Part shown: positions 55,661 to 64,000 of the stretch, piece by piece
How positions within the stretch are numbered: position 1 is the stretch's first letter
How the letters are laid out: each line of letters begins with the position of its first letter
Origin: Pseudomonas petrae
Lineage (GTDB): Bacteria > Pseudomonadota > Gammaproteobacteria > Pseudomonadales > Pseudomonadaceae
DNA: 64,000 nucleotides
Assembly: GCF_021728295.1 (NCBI RefSeq)
Contig: NZ_JAKJXE010000003.1
Location: forward strand, 62,001 to 126,000
Direction of reading: 5' to 3'
Notes under the pieces: generated by a model
The model's database searches: none
What the model was told of the DNA's origin: nothing
Seen by the model: only the letters and a program-made list of their open reading frames with translations
Translations under genes and position numbers: made by a program

Positions 55661-56974
55661 ATGAAAATCAAAGGCATCCGTTGGTGGATGGTCGCGCTGA
55701 TAACCGGCGGCCTGATCGTCAACTATCTCGCACGCAACACCCTCTCCGTCGCCGCTCCTACCATGATGAGCGAGCTGAACATTTCCACCGAACAGTACTC
55801 GCACGTCGTTATCGCGTGGCAGATGGGCTATGCCTTCATGCAGCCGGTTGCCGGCTACGTGATCGATGCCATCGGCACCAAGATCGGCTTTGCAGTGTTC
55901 GCCATCGCTTGGTCAGTCGCATGCGCATCGGCGGCCATGGCCACCGGCTGGCAGAGTCTGGCGTTCCTGCGCAGCTTGCTGGGCATCACAGAAGCGGCAG
56001 GTTTTCCTGCAGCGATCAAAGCGACCACTGAGTGGTTTCCGGCCAAAGAGCGCTCGGTCGCCATCGGCTGGTTCAACATCGGTTCGTCGATCGGGGCATT
56101 GCTGGCCCCTCCCCTCGTGGTCTGGGCGATTCTGCACAGCGGCTGGCAGATCGCGTTCATCATTGTCGGCGGGCTGGGCCTGCTGTGGAGCGCGGGCTGG
56201 CTGTTCTTCTACAAGCACCCGCGCAATCAGCGTCTGCTGGGCGATGAGGAGCGCGATTACATTCTTGCAGGTCAGGAATCCCACCTGAAGGATGCGCCGA
56301 CCAAGCACGCCAGCTGGAAGAAGATCGTCGGCACCCGCAATTTCTACGCAATCGCTTCGGCACGCATGCTTTCGGAGCCGGCCTGGCAGACGTTCAACGC
56401 CTGGATTCCGCTGTACCTGATGACCGAGCGACACATGAACATCAAGGAAATCGCGATGTTTGCCTGGCTGCCTTTTCTCGCCGCCGACATCGGCTGCGTG
56501 TTGGGCGGTTACCTGAGCCCGTTCTTCTACAAGCACTTCAACGTGTCGCTGCTGACCTCGCGCAAGATGGTGATGGTGTTGGGCTCGCTGTGCATGATCG
56601 GCCCTGGCTGCATCGGTCTGGTGGACAGCCCTTATGTCGCCATCGCGCTGCTATGCGCTGGCGGTTTCGCGCACCAGACGCTGTCGGGCGCCTTGTACGC
56701 AATCACTTCGGACTCCTTCGGCAAGAACGAAGTGGGCACCGCAACCGGGCTGGGCGGGATGTTCGGATTTCTGGGCGCGGCGTTGTTCACGCTGGTGCTC
56801 GGGATCATGGTCACCAAAGTCGGCTACAGCCCGCTGTTTGTGGCGCTGGCCGCTTTCGATCTCATCGCCGCCACAATCATCTGGTTTGTCGCCAAGCCGC
56901 TGTTGACCGGCACACCTTCGGCGCAATCCGGAAGTGCATCGGCTGATTCGGCTGAAGGGGTCCCGACGGTCTGA
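55661..56974 (+). CDS. MFS transporter, hexuronate/anion:cation symporter type
   Basis: 437 residues from ATG 55661 (MKIKGIRWWMVALITGG). Twelve helices. RNTLSVAAPTMMSELNISTEQYSHVVIAWQMGYAFMQPVAGYVIDAIGTKIGF and FPAAIKATTEWFPAKERSVAIGWFNIGSSIGALLAPPLV are signatures of the ExuT/GudP/TtuB family, which imports sugar acids or dicarboxylates. A palindrome and two candidate promoters precede it. No catabolic genes are adjacent, so the substrate is uncertain. Confidence 0.9.
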   Translation: MKIKGIRWWMVALITGGLIVNYLARNTLSVAAPTMMSELNISTEQYSHVVIAWQMGYAFMQPVAGYVIDAIGTKIGFAVFAIAWSVACASAAMATGWQSLAFLRSLLGITEAAGFPAAIKATTEWFPAKERSVAIGWFNIGSSIGALLAPPLVVWAILHSGWQIAFIIVGGLGLLWSAGWLFFYKHPRNQRLLGDEERDYILAGQESHLKDAPTKHASWKKIVGTRNFYAIASARMLSEPAWQTFNAWIPLYLMTERHMNIKEIAMFAWLPFLAADIGCVLGGYLSPFFYKHFNVSLLTSRKMVMVLGSLCMIGPGCIGLVDSPYVAIALLCAGGFAHQTLSGALYAITSDSFGKNEVGTATGLGGMFGFLGAALFTLVLGIMVTKVGYSPLFVALAAFDLIAATIIWFVAKPLLTGTPSAQSGSASADSAEGVPTV

Positions 56975-57080
56975 CATCCAGGTCCGGGCCGTCGCAAATC
57001 GGCCCGGCATTGCATCAGGATATTGCACAGCGTCCTGGCCCTGACTAGTCTGGAGGGCCAGGCCGATCAGAGGAATGTCC

Positions 57081-57710
57081 ATGTCTGCGCCCAGCATGAC
57101 GCTGTATTACAACGCCGCTTCGCCCTTCGCGCGTAAGGTGCTGATCTTGCTTCATGAAACCGGACAGGCAAGCCGGGTCAGTCTCAAAGCGGTAGCGGTT
57201 ACCCCCGTCAGCCCCAACGTTGAAGTCTGCCGCGATAATCCGTGCGGGAAGATTCCGGCGCTGTGTCTGGCCGACGACAACGTGATCCATGACAGCCGGG
57301 TGATTCTCGACTACCTGGATCAACAGCATGTCGGCAACCCCCTCATTCCCAAGGAAGGCTCGGCGCGCTGGCGGCGATTGACGCTCGCGTCACTGGCCGA
57401 TGCCCTTATGGACGCTGCGCTGCTCATCCGTTACGAGACCTTCCTGCGGCCAGAGGAGAAACATTGGTCGGAATGGCTCGACGCCCAGCAAGAAAAAATC
57501 GCTCGCACGCTGGCCTACTTCGAAGCCGAAGCCGTCACCGAATTGAGTTCGCACTTCGACGTCGCGTCGATCAGCGTGGCATGTGCGGTGGGCTATCTGG
57601 ATTTCCGTCAGCCGAATCTGGGCTGGCGCAGCAGCTACCCGCGATTGGCGAACTGGTATTACGAAGTCAGTCAGCGGCCGTCGATGCTGGAGACTCAACC
57701 GCCCGCCTGA
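57081..57710 (+). CDS. Glutathione S-transferase family protein
   Basis: 209 residues from ATG 57081, because AGAGGA stands 6 bases upstream; ATG 57075 would be too close. N-terminal thioredoxin-like domain (LYYNAASPFARKVLILLHETG; SPFARK takes the place of the catalytic Ser/Cys motif; DNVIHDSRVILDYLD binds glutathione) and a helical C-terminal domain. Substrate unknown. Single gene. Confidence 0.9.
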   Translation: MSAPSMTLYYNAASPFARKVLILLHETGQASRVSLKAVAVTPVSPNVEVCRDNPCGKIPALCLADDNVIHDSRVILDYLDQQHVGNPLIPKEGSARWRRLTLASLADALMDAALLIRYETFLRPEEKHWSEWLDAQQEKIARTLAYFEAEAVTELSSHFDVASISVACAVGYLDFRQPNLGWRSSYPRLANWYYEVSQRPSMLETQPPA

Positions 57711-57892
57711 CTGTTTTCAAATCACAGGTATCAAAGAAGCCGGATTCATTCGTGGGACGCGAGTCGATCCGCTTCGATGAGCGCTGGGCTGTTGGACCGC
57801 GAGGGCATCTGCCTTCGTCAGTCTGCAGCCAGTTCGCTATCTCCACTGCAAGCCCGTGCCCTATCTGCTGGTCTTCGCGCAGTCCCACCCAA

Positions 57893-59269
57893 CTACTCAT
57901 GACTCACCTCTACCACCAGCGCGTCAGGTTTTGCGGGACGTTGCGCCAGCGCATACCAGTCCAGTTTGCGCGTCAGCACCATGAACACGCCGAGCACACC
58001 GAACAGTAACAAAGCGCCCATCAGCAAGGCGTAATCTTCGGCACCGAGCAGGCCGTAAAGCAATGCGTACAGGATTCCCAGCGCCACGCCGAAAGACAGT
58101 CCGTGACGAACGCTGCCAAGCACATGACAGACGTAGAACCCGATCAGCGCCACACAGGCAGTGGCCGACACCAGATACGCCAGCGTGAAGCCCAGGTGTT
58201 CGGACAGAGACAACAACAGCAGATAGAACAATGCCAGCGACGCACCGACCAGAGCGTATTGCACCGGGTGGACCGCCAGCCCTTTGAGCACTTCGAACAG
58301 CACGAAGCCGGCGAAGGTGAGCGTGATGAAAAGCAGCGCATATTTGATCGAACGATCACTCTTGAGGTACTGGTCGACCGGCGATATGAAGCTCACACCG
58401 AAACTGCGGCCGGCGAACTCGGTACACACTTCGCTCGATGGACATTGGTTGAGAATTTCCTGCAGATTGGTGGAGAAGAAAGACGTCTGCCAATTGGCGG
58501 TGAAACCTTGCTCGGAAACGTCGCGACTGGCGGGCAGGTAGTTGCCGATGAAGCTTGGATGCGGCCAGTCAGCTGCGACGCGTACAACACTCGACTTGCC
58601 CACCGGCGTGATCTGCAACTGTCCAGTGCCCTGCAGACGCAGATCGAACGCGAAATTCAGGCGCTTCTGCTCGACGCCTGTTTCCAGCGGCAGCACGACG
58701 CTGACGCCCTCCCCCAACAGCGCCACATCCGTACCTGGAACGAAGTCCAGTTGTTCGCCATTGAGATCGAGCTTCAGCGCACTTTCGATGCCACGAACAT
58801 CAGTAATCCCGACTGCCAGAAAAGGTGCATCGAACCGGTAGTTCTCGAAATCATTGCCCAGGCCAAAGTGCTCGGGCAGCACGAACTGGCCGCTCAGCGT
58901 GTTATCGGCGTGATAAAGGCGAGCCTCGTAAATGCCGCGCGAACGAACTTCGGTCTGGACCTTGCCGTCCAGTTCAAAGCGCTCGGGAAGGAAGTACAAG
59001 CGGCCGTTTTCCTCAACCGTTTCCTGATATCGCTCGCGAGACTCTGCGTTGAGCTTCCAGATCCGGGTCAACTTGCGATACGGCACGACCAACAGCGGCC
59101 CGCTGATGTGCTGGCTATAAGTGGAGCTGCGCGCGATGTCTTCGACCACTTCGTCGCGTCTGCTCTGTCGATCCTGGATAAGGCCATTGATCATCATCAA
59201 CGGGATTATCAGCGCCAGTATCAACAGACCGATCATTCCCACCTTGTAAAACGACATGCCCTTGTTCAT
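57893..59269 (-). CDS. creD: Inner-membrane protein CreD
   Basis: 458 residues. One N-terminal helix (about 10-30), a large periplasmic domain (about 30-305), then five to six C-terminal helices. KVGMIGLLILALIIPLMMINGLIQDRQSRRDEVVEDIARSSTYSQHISGPLLVVPYR and VQYALVGASLALFYLLLLSLSEHLGF are CreD signatures. It is the main CreBC target and is linked to envelope integrity and beta-lactam response. Four phased half-sites lie 44-81 bases upstream (59313-59350). Confidence 0.95.
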   Translation of the reverse strand: MNKGMSFYKVGMIGLLILALIIPLMMINGLIQDRQSRRDEVVEDIARSSTYSQHISGPLLVVPYRKLTRIWKLNAESRERYQETVEENGRLYFLPERFELDGKVQTEVRSRGIYEARLYHADNTLSGQFVLPEHFGLGNDFENYRFDAPFLAVGITDVRGIESALKLDLNGEQLDFVPGTDVALLGEGVSVVLPLETGVEQKRLNFAFDLRLQGTGQLQITPVGKSSVVRVAADWPHPSFIGNYLPASRDVSEQGFTANWQTSFFSTNLQEILNQCPSSEVCTEFAGRSFGVSFISPVDQYLKSDRSIKYALLFITLTFAGFVLFEVLKGLAVHPVQYALVGASLALFYLLLLSLSEHLGFTLAYLVSATACVALIGFYVCHVLGSVRHGLSFGVALGILYALLYGLLGAEDYALLMGALLLFGVLGVFMVLTRKLDWYALAQRPAKPDALVVEVSHE

Positions 59270-59312
59270 CGCACTCTCCCGGTTTTTGATGGGGAGAGTC
59301 TGAAATGTCTGT

Positions 59313-59350
59313 GTGGAGCAATCGTGGGGGAAATGTGGAGATTGTGTGGG
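59313..59350 (-). promoter_or_regulatory. Four phased CreB-type half-sites before creD
   Basis: GTGGA, GTGGG, GTGGA and GTGGG start at 59313, 59324, 59335 and 59346, exactly 11 bases apart. On the creD strand these read YCCAC-N6-YCCAC, matching the spacing of the CreB tag TTCAC-N6-TTCAC. They lie in the 142-base gap between creC and creD. Confidence 0.65.
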
Positions 59351-59411
59351 GTGTTACGGACGATGAAACCTCTGCCTCCCGAGATCTAAAACCTTATCGG
59401 GCCTGCGTCTC

Positions 59412-60842
59412 CTATCGCAGCGATACTCGCAGCTGCAACCCAACCATCACCCCGCCCACAACATTCCGAATCTGCATTTCCCCACCATGCAACTGCATCA
59501 CTTCTTCAACGAAATTGAGCCCAAGTCCCGTGCTTTTTCGGCCGCTGTCGGGCCGGGGCAGGGAGTAGAAGCGCTCGCTCAGACGAGGCAGCGCGTATTC
59601 GGGAATGGGGTCGGCGCTGTTGAAAAACAGCACGTTCACGTGCTCGCCCTCCCGCTCGGCGCTGAAGCGCAACGTGCCTCCGTCTGGCGTGAAGTCCAGC
59701 GCATTGTCGAGCAAATTGGAGAACGCCTGGCGCAACAGAAAGCGCTCCCCGGTCACGACCAGTTGGGCTGTAATCAGCCGTTCGACGATCAAACCCTTGC
59801 GCTCGATGCGCGCGGTCTGCGCCGCCAGCGTGTCCTCGATCAGCACGGCAAGTGGCACCAGGACGTGCTCTTCCAGTCCCTGGCGTTGTTCGACCATGGC
59901 CAGATTCAGCAGCCGTTCGATCAACTGCTGGACACGCGCGCTTTCGTTATCGATGTTGCTGACGAAGCGCTGCCGCTGATCGGCGGGCATGTCGCCCTGC
60001 AACAGCTCGGCAGCGCCGCGAATCGCAGCCAGCGGGCTTTTCAGTTCATGGGTCAGGGTGTGCACATAGCGCTCGACGTAATCCTTGCCTTCCAGCTGTG
60101 TGCGCATGTGCTCGACGGCTGCAGACAACTGCGCCAGTTCGCCGCCTCGATAGCGGGGCAGCTCGACCCGGCGCCCTTCGCTCACGGCCTGGGCGTATTC
60201 GGTCAAGCGACGCAGCGCGCTGCTCACCCACCACGACAGCAACGCAGCGAACATCAACCCCAGGACGATCAGTCCTGCGCCGTAATACAGCAGACGCCGC
60301 TCTGTCCGGTCCACGTAAGGCTGCAGCGAGCTATTGGGTTTGGCCACGGTCACGACACCGATAATGCGGTCACCGTCGCGAATCGGCGCGCCAACGTGCA
60401 TGACCGATGAGTTAGGGTCCTGAGGATCGCTGCGAGTCGAGCGCGCGCCATATTCGCCACGCAATGTGAGAAAAACATCATTCCAGCGTGAATAATCCTG
60501 CCCCACGGCCTCGCCGCTGGAGTCGAGCAAAACAATGCCGTGGGCGTCGGTCACATACACGCGGTTGTTGACCTGATTCTTTGGCATGCCCCAGATCTTC
60601 GCGTCCGGCCGCCGCAACCCATAGGCCGTGAGCACTTGCGGGAAGCGACTCTGGCTCAGGGTCCCCGCTTTAACGTCGGCCTGCAGCACCTCGGCAAGGA
60701 GGTTCGCGGTGTCCACCAACGTCTCTTCGGTAGATTGCCGAACGCCGGGGCGCACTTCCTTCATCACTGTGTTGAGGACGAAATACCCCGTCAGGCCAAT
60801 GAACAGCGCATAGACCAGAAAAATCCGCAGGCCCAGCCGCAT
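59412..60842 (-). CDS. creC: Sensor histidine kinase CreC
   Basis: 476 residues. Membrane helix (about 5-25), periplasmic sensor region (25-185), second helix (about 190-210), HAMP (215-260), phospho-acceptor His266 in HTLTHELKSPLAAIRGA, then N box NLLDNALDFTPDGG and G box STGLGLNFVEEV. It senses an unknown envelope or metabolic cue and phosphorylates CreB. The start overlaps creB by ATGA. Confidence 0.95.
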   Translation of the reverse strand: MRLGLRIFLVYALFIGLTGYFVLNTVMKEVRPGVRQSTEETLVDTANLLAEVLQADVKAGTLSQSRFPQVLTAYGLRRPDAKIWGMPKNQVNNRVYVTDAHGIVLLDSSGEAVGQDYSRWNDVFLTLRGEYGARSTRSDPQDPNSSVMHVGAPIRDGDRIIGVVTVAKPNSSLQPYVDRTERRLLYYGAGLIVLGLMFAALLSWWVSSALRRLTEYAQAVSEGRRVELPRYRGGELAQLSAAVEHMRTQLEGKDYVERYVHTLTHELKSPLAAIRGAAELLQGDMPADQRQRFVSNIDNESARVQQLIERLLNLAMVEQRQGLEEHVLVPLAVLIEDTLAAQTARIERKGLIVERLITAQLVVTGERFLLRQAFSNLLDNALDFTPDGGTLRFSAEREGEHVNVLFFNSADPIPEYALPRLSERFYSLPRPDSGRKSTGLGLNFVEEVMQLHGGEMQIRNVVGGVMVGLQLRVSLR

Positions 60843-61522
60843 CAGCTGTGATCCGGGCTGTAGCTGTAGCCGAGACCGCGATGGGTCTGAATCGGCTCGG
60901 CCTCGGCCGCGATCGCACGCAGCTTGGCGCGTACGCTTTTGATATGGCTGTCGATGCTGCGCTCGTAGCCGGCATCGCTGGCAACGCCGACCGCATCGAG
61001 CAACTGCTCTCGGCTAAACACCCGCCGTGGTTGCTCCAGCAGACAGTGCAACAGGCGAAATTCGTGCCGCGTCAGGCTCATGGGCTGGCCGCGATAGCTG
61101 ATCAGCACGCGCTCAGCATCAACCGAAAAATGGCCGCCGGGGGGATTTGCGTCGACTCGGGGCGCGATTCGTTTGAGGATCGCCTTGACCCGTGCAGTGA
61201 CTTCACGCGGGCTGAACGGCTTGACGACGTAGTCATCTGCGCCAATTTCCAACCCCACCACGCGATCGATCTCACCGTCACGGGCGCTCAGAAACATCAC
61301 CGGCACCTCGGTAAACCGACGCAGTTGTTTGCAGGCTTCGAAGCCGCTGATATCGGGCAGGCCGATGTCGAGGATGATGAGGTCGGCGGGCGTCTCGCGT
61401 TGCAAGGCGACGGCCGCCTGTCCCAGCGTCAGCCATGCGGTGGTGAAACCCTCGCCCTGCAGGGCATAGATGAGGGTATCGGCGATGGCGGCTTCGTCTT
61501 CGACAATGAGAATGTGGGGCAT
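60842..61522 (-). CDS. creB: Response regulator CreB (OmpR family)
   Basis: 226 residues. Receiver domain with Asp9-Asp-like DE pair (VEDEAA), phospho-acceptor Asp52 in IILDIGLPD and Lys in YVVKPFS; C-terminal winged helix (about 130-222, MSLTRHEFRLLHCLLEQPRRVFSREQLLDAVG). Overlaps creC by 4 bases. Expected to bind the half-sites before creD. Confidence 0.95.
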   Translation of the reverse strand: MPHILIVEDEAAIADTLIYALQGEGFTTAWLTLGQAAVALQRETPADLIILDIGLPDISGFEACKQLRRFTEVPVMFLSARDGEIDRVVGLEIGADDYVVKPFSPREVTARVKAILKRIAPRVDANPPGGHFSVDAERVLISYRGQPMSLTRHEFRLLHCLLEQPRRVFSREQLLDAVGVASDAGYERSIDSHIKSVRAKLRAIAAEAEPIQTHRGLGYSYSPDHS

Positions 61523-61581
61523 GGCATCCGAGCACGTGGCGTAAAGCCGGAACGGTGCCGGATATCAGTCCCGCGCGTCAA

Positions 61582-62082
61582 TCAGCACTCAGGCTTATCC
61601 GCCGTATAACGACGGGCCGGGTTAACTGCCGCGCCGAATTCGCGCAGGGCCTTGGCGCCGATCAGCAAGGGGTAATTGAAGTGGCTGCGGTCGACGAGGT
61701 TGACCTCCACGGTGCGTTTCACGTTGCCCAGGCACAATTCGAGGTCAACGACCGGGCGCTTGGTCGGGTCAGCCGGTTCTTCTTCATCCTCGCCTTCGGA
61801 ACGGCCCTTGATCCGGCTGATGCGTGAAACCTTGTGCTCGTACACTTTGCTGTCAGCGTCCTTGGTCGCCAGACGGAAGCGCACCCAGTCATCGCCATCG
61901 CGCTTGAACAGTTCGATGTCCTTGGCCGACAGCGATGCGGTCAACGCGCCGGTGTCCATCTTGGCCTTGAACGTCTCGCCGATCTCCGAGACCTGAATGT
62001 ATTCGTAACGGCCATACAACGTCGGTTCGGCAGCCATGACAGGCAACGCCAGCAAAGACATAAGCGCCAGAAGGGATTTCAC
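61582..62082 (-). CDS. Secreted retropepsin-like aspartic endopeptidase (ATP-dependent zinc protease family)
   Basis: 166 residues from GTG 62082, with GAGGA 9 bases upstream. Signal peptide MKSLLALMSLLALPVMA, predicted cut before AEP. The catalytic motif is DTGA (43-46) in FKAKMDTGALTASLSA, and LLIGAKALREFG is the flap-side motif of the family. The database name ATP-dependent zinc protease is misleading; retropepsin-like proteins of this family (RimB, RloA) are expected to act as dimers. Periplasmic. Target unknown; adjacent to creB but separately transcribed by spacing of 59 bases. Confidence 0.82.
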   Translation of the reverse strand: MKSLLALMSLLALPVMAAEPTLYGRYEYIQVSEIGETFKAKMDTGALTASLSAKDIELFKRDGDDWVRFRLATKDADSKVYEHKVSRISRIKGRSEGEDEEEPADPTKRPVVDLELCLGNVKRTVEVNLVDRSHFNYPLLIGAKALREFGAAVNPARRYTADKPEC

Positions 62083-62303
62083 GGATCTGATTCCTCGTGA
62101 TGAATGGGCGGGGCATGTGATCGGTTTAGACCGTAACTTTGCCGATGGTTCGCGCCAGGCTTCGCGCTGAGGGCCAAGCGAGCCAGGCAATCCGGAGCCT
62201 ACTGACAAACGCGTGAAACATTCGTCGGTGTCGCCAGGGATTTTTGCGCCAGGCGCCCGGCCTGCTTATCATTGCGCGCCACCCTGTCGACCGCGAGTGT
62301 CTT

Positions 62304-63191
62304 ATGCGTCACCTGCTCACCGGAATTGCCGTCACGCTGCTGCTTCTGCTCAATACGCTGGTGCTGATCGGCCCGCTGATGGTCTTTGCGCTGCTCAAGT
62401 TGGTGTTCCAGAGCGAGATGCGCGACAACTGCTCGGCGGCAGTGATGTGGATCGCCGAGACCTGGTGTGAAATCAACAAGCTGATTTTCAAAGTTTGCCT
62501 GCCGACCCGGTGGGAAATTCGGGGCGACGAAGGCCTGCGTGGCGATACTTCCTACCTGGTCATCAGCAACCATCAGTCGTGGGTAGACATCCCGGCGCTG
62601 GTGCAGGCGTTGAATCGACGTACGCCCTTCTTCAAATTCTTCCTCAAGAAAGAACTGATCTGGGTGCCGTTCCTGGGGCTGGCGTGGTGGGCGCTCGATT
62701 ACCCGTTCATGAAGCGCTACACGAAAGCGTTTCTGGCCAGGCATCCCGAGCTGAAGGGCAAGGATCTGGAGATCACCCGGGAAGCGTGCGAACTGTTCAA
62801 ACGTCAGCCGGTGACGGTGGTGAATTACCTTGAGGGCACGCGCTTCACGCCGGCGAAGAAAGCTCATCAGGCTTCGCCCTACCGCTATCTGCTCAAGCCC
62901 AAGGCAGGCGGCGTCGCATTTGTGCTGGCAGCGATGGGTGAGCAACTGGACGCGGTGCTCGACGTGACGGTCGTCTATCCAGGCGAGCGCATTCCGGGGT
63001 TCTGGGACCTGATTTCAGGACGGGTGCCGCGGGTGATCGTCGACATCAAGACCCGCGAACTCGACCCTGCGCTGTGGCAGGGCGATTACGAGAACGACCC
63101 GGCGTTCCGCGTGTATGTGCAGGACTGGGTCAACAGGCTTTGGGAAGAGAAGGATGCGCGGATCGCCGAGTTGCGCGGCGCTATTCATTAG
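62304..63191 (+). CDS. Acyltransferase, PlsC-like (YihG family)
   Basis: 295 residues from ATG 62304 (MRHLLTGIAVTLLLLLNTLVLIGPLMVFALLKL). One N-terminal membrane helix pair anchors it to the inner membrane. The acyltransferase motif HX4D is NHQSWVD (His90, Asp95), followed by FFLKKELIWVPFLGLAWWALDYPFMKR and YLEGTRFT. Probably lysophosphatidate acyltransferase activity with distinct acyl preference. Ends beside a type B REPIN. Confidence 0.9.
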   Translation: MRHLLTGIAVTLLLLLNTLVLIGPLMVFALLKLVFQSEMRDNCSAAVMWIAETWCEINKLIFKVCLPTRWEIRGDEGLRGDTSYLVISNHQSWVDIPALVQALNRRTPFFKFFLKKELIWVPFLGLAWWALDYPFMKRYTKAFLARHPELKGKDLEITREACELFKRQPVTVVNYLEGTRFTPAKKAHQASPYRYLLKPKAGGVAFVLAAMGEQLDAVLDVTVVYPGERIPGFWDLISGRVPRVIVDIKTRELDPALWQGDYENDPAFRVYVQDWVNRLWEEKDARIAELRGAIH

Positions 63192-63195
63192 CACT

Positions 63196-63282
63196 GTAGG
63201 AGCGCGCTTGCCCGCGAAGGCGGCGCGTCAGGCACCCGATCCGTCACAGGCAGAATGCATTCGCGGGCAAGCGCGCTCCTAC
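63196..63282. repeat. REPIN, type B, copy 3
   Basis: Arms identical to those at 41767-41852 (GTAGGAGCGCGCTTGCC at 63196, complement ending at 63282), with an unrelated centre. It begins 4 bases after the acyltransferase stop, between convergent genes. Confidence 0.9.
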
Positions 63283-63296
63283 AAAATACCTGAGGC

Positions 63297-63860
63297 TTAC
63301 TTAGCGCCCCAGACGCCACTCAACGCCTGCAACGCTGAACCACCGGCGCCTTGCTGACCGAGGTATTGCAGAATCACCGGCACGAACTGGCTGACCATGC
63401 TGCTGTTCATGCCCAGCGCGCCGAACGCCTTGTTCACGTCGCCCATGCTCTGCACGTTGCCCAGCGCGCTATCCAGGGCAGAGTTGCTGCTACCGGAGTT
63501 GCCCAACAGACCACCCAGTCCGCTGAGGCTGCCGAGAGCCGATGTGCCGGCCAGTTGGTCGAGGCCTGGCACTGATTTGCTCAGTTGCGAATAGTCATTG
63601 CCGGCGAGTTTGTTTTTGGCCAGCCCCAACAAAGCGCCGGTGCCGCCAACCGCTTGCTCCGGCGTGACGTTCAATTGCGTGCCTAGCGTATTCAACAGCC
63701 CGGCTGCCTCAGGCGCAGCAGTTGCCTTTTGCTGGCCGCCGGTGGCATTGGAAACCGCATTGGCCGCATCATTCAGATTGAAAGCGAAGACCGGCGTGGC
63801 TGCCAGCGCCATCAGGCTCGCCAGCGCAGCACCGCGTACGTTTTTCAGTGAAACTTTCAT
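63297..63860 (-). CDS. DUF2780 secreted protein
   Basis: 187 residues with signal peptide MKVSLKNVRGAALASLMALAATPVFAFN. The mature part is Ala/Gly/Ser-rich and helical (LGTQLNVTPEQAVGGTGALLGLAKNKLAGNDYSQLSKSVPGLDQL), matching DUF2780, whose members resemble VcgC/VcgE-like helical bundle proteins. It is a periplasmic or secreted protein of unknown function. Convergent with the acyltransferase gene across a REPIN. Confidence 0.85.
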   Translation of the reverse strand: MKVSLKNVRGAALASLMALAATPVFAFNLNDAANAVSNATGGQQKATAAPEAAGLLNTLGTQLNVTPEQAVGGTGALLGLAKNKLAGNDYSQLSKSVPGLDQLAGTSALGSLSGLGGLLGNSGSSNSALDSALGNVQSMGDVNKAFGALGMNSSMVSQFVPVILQYLGQQGAGGSALQALSGVWGAK

Positions 63861-63947
63861 CGCAACAACCTCGTTTGCCGGGAGACCGGCCGTGGCCGGG
63901 TAAACACGCGTTGGACCGCCCCTCGAATGGAAGTTCCACGCAGGGCC

Positions 63948-64000
63948 TCAGGGTTTGCTGACATAAAACAACCGCTGCGGCTCGAAGGTCCTCGCCAGCC
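63948..64000 (-). CDS. Partial C-terminal end of a leftward gene
   Basis: On the minus strand the frame LARTFEPQRLFYVSKP ends at TGA (63948-63950) and is open to the window edge. Too short for identification; no sense elsewhere on the plus strand. It would be read toward the DUF2780 gene with an 87-base gap. Confidence 0.35.
   Translation of the reverse strand, partial: LARTFEPQRLFYVSKP

Overview
The window is Pseudomonas chromosome. Coding density and GC content are high, REP/REPIN repeats are present, and the gene order davBA - pqqFABCDE - acyl-CoA dehydrogenases - bioBFHCD - glcB - fecIR is one I know from the P. putida and P. fluorescens groups. The species cannot be fixed from the sequence alone.

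1-6098 is the right-hand part of an integrated mobile element, probably a P4-like satellite or small genomic island. A tyrosine integrase lies next to a truncated 3' piece of tRNA-Met(CAU), which marks the attachment site. About 1.1 kb without convincing genes follows, packed with phased direct repeats, and then a leftward operon: AlpA-type regulator, Ash/Icd-like protein, two small unknown proteins and a toprim primase/ATPase that runs off the window. Any cargo genes lie further left.

6168-11248 is a leftward operon matching enterobacterial yjfIJKLMC (PspA-like protein, DUF350 membrane protein, lipoprotein, glutathionylspermidine synthase-like ligase), with a rhomboid protease inserted. It is divergent from a FUSC-family membrane protein, and two copies of one palindrome sit between them. 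A PPK2 polyphosphate kinase follows.

13661-24530 holds an Lrp-type regulator, the lysine catabolic pair davB-davA, and the PQQ gene set (pqqF, pqqA, attenuator-like terminator, pqqBCDE and an overlapping S9 peptidase).

24756-31523 has an EamA transporter, a Pmp3-type mini membrane protein, and two acyl-CoA dehydrogenase paralogues flanking a diguanylate cyclase. 31870-37747 has a 98-residue protein resembling flagellar rod/hook termini, the biotin operon bioBFHCD and a divergent comF.

37839-46555 is housekeeping and regulatory: a ModE-like regulator, a PhoX-type phosphatase, srkA, rarD, a gcvR-like ACT protein, glcB and a stand-alone receiver. 46789-49453 pairs a cNMP/CBS/nucleotidyltransferase protein with a DnaQ-like exonuclease. 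49623-55345 is a Fur/FecI-type iron-uptake locus (sigma factor, FecR, TonB receptor, PepSY protein, tiny membrane protein).

55661-64000 has an MFS hexuronate-type transporter, a GST, the creBCD system with phased CreB-like half-sites before creD, a secreted retropepsin-like protein, an acyltransferase and a DUF2780 protein.
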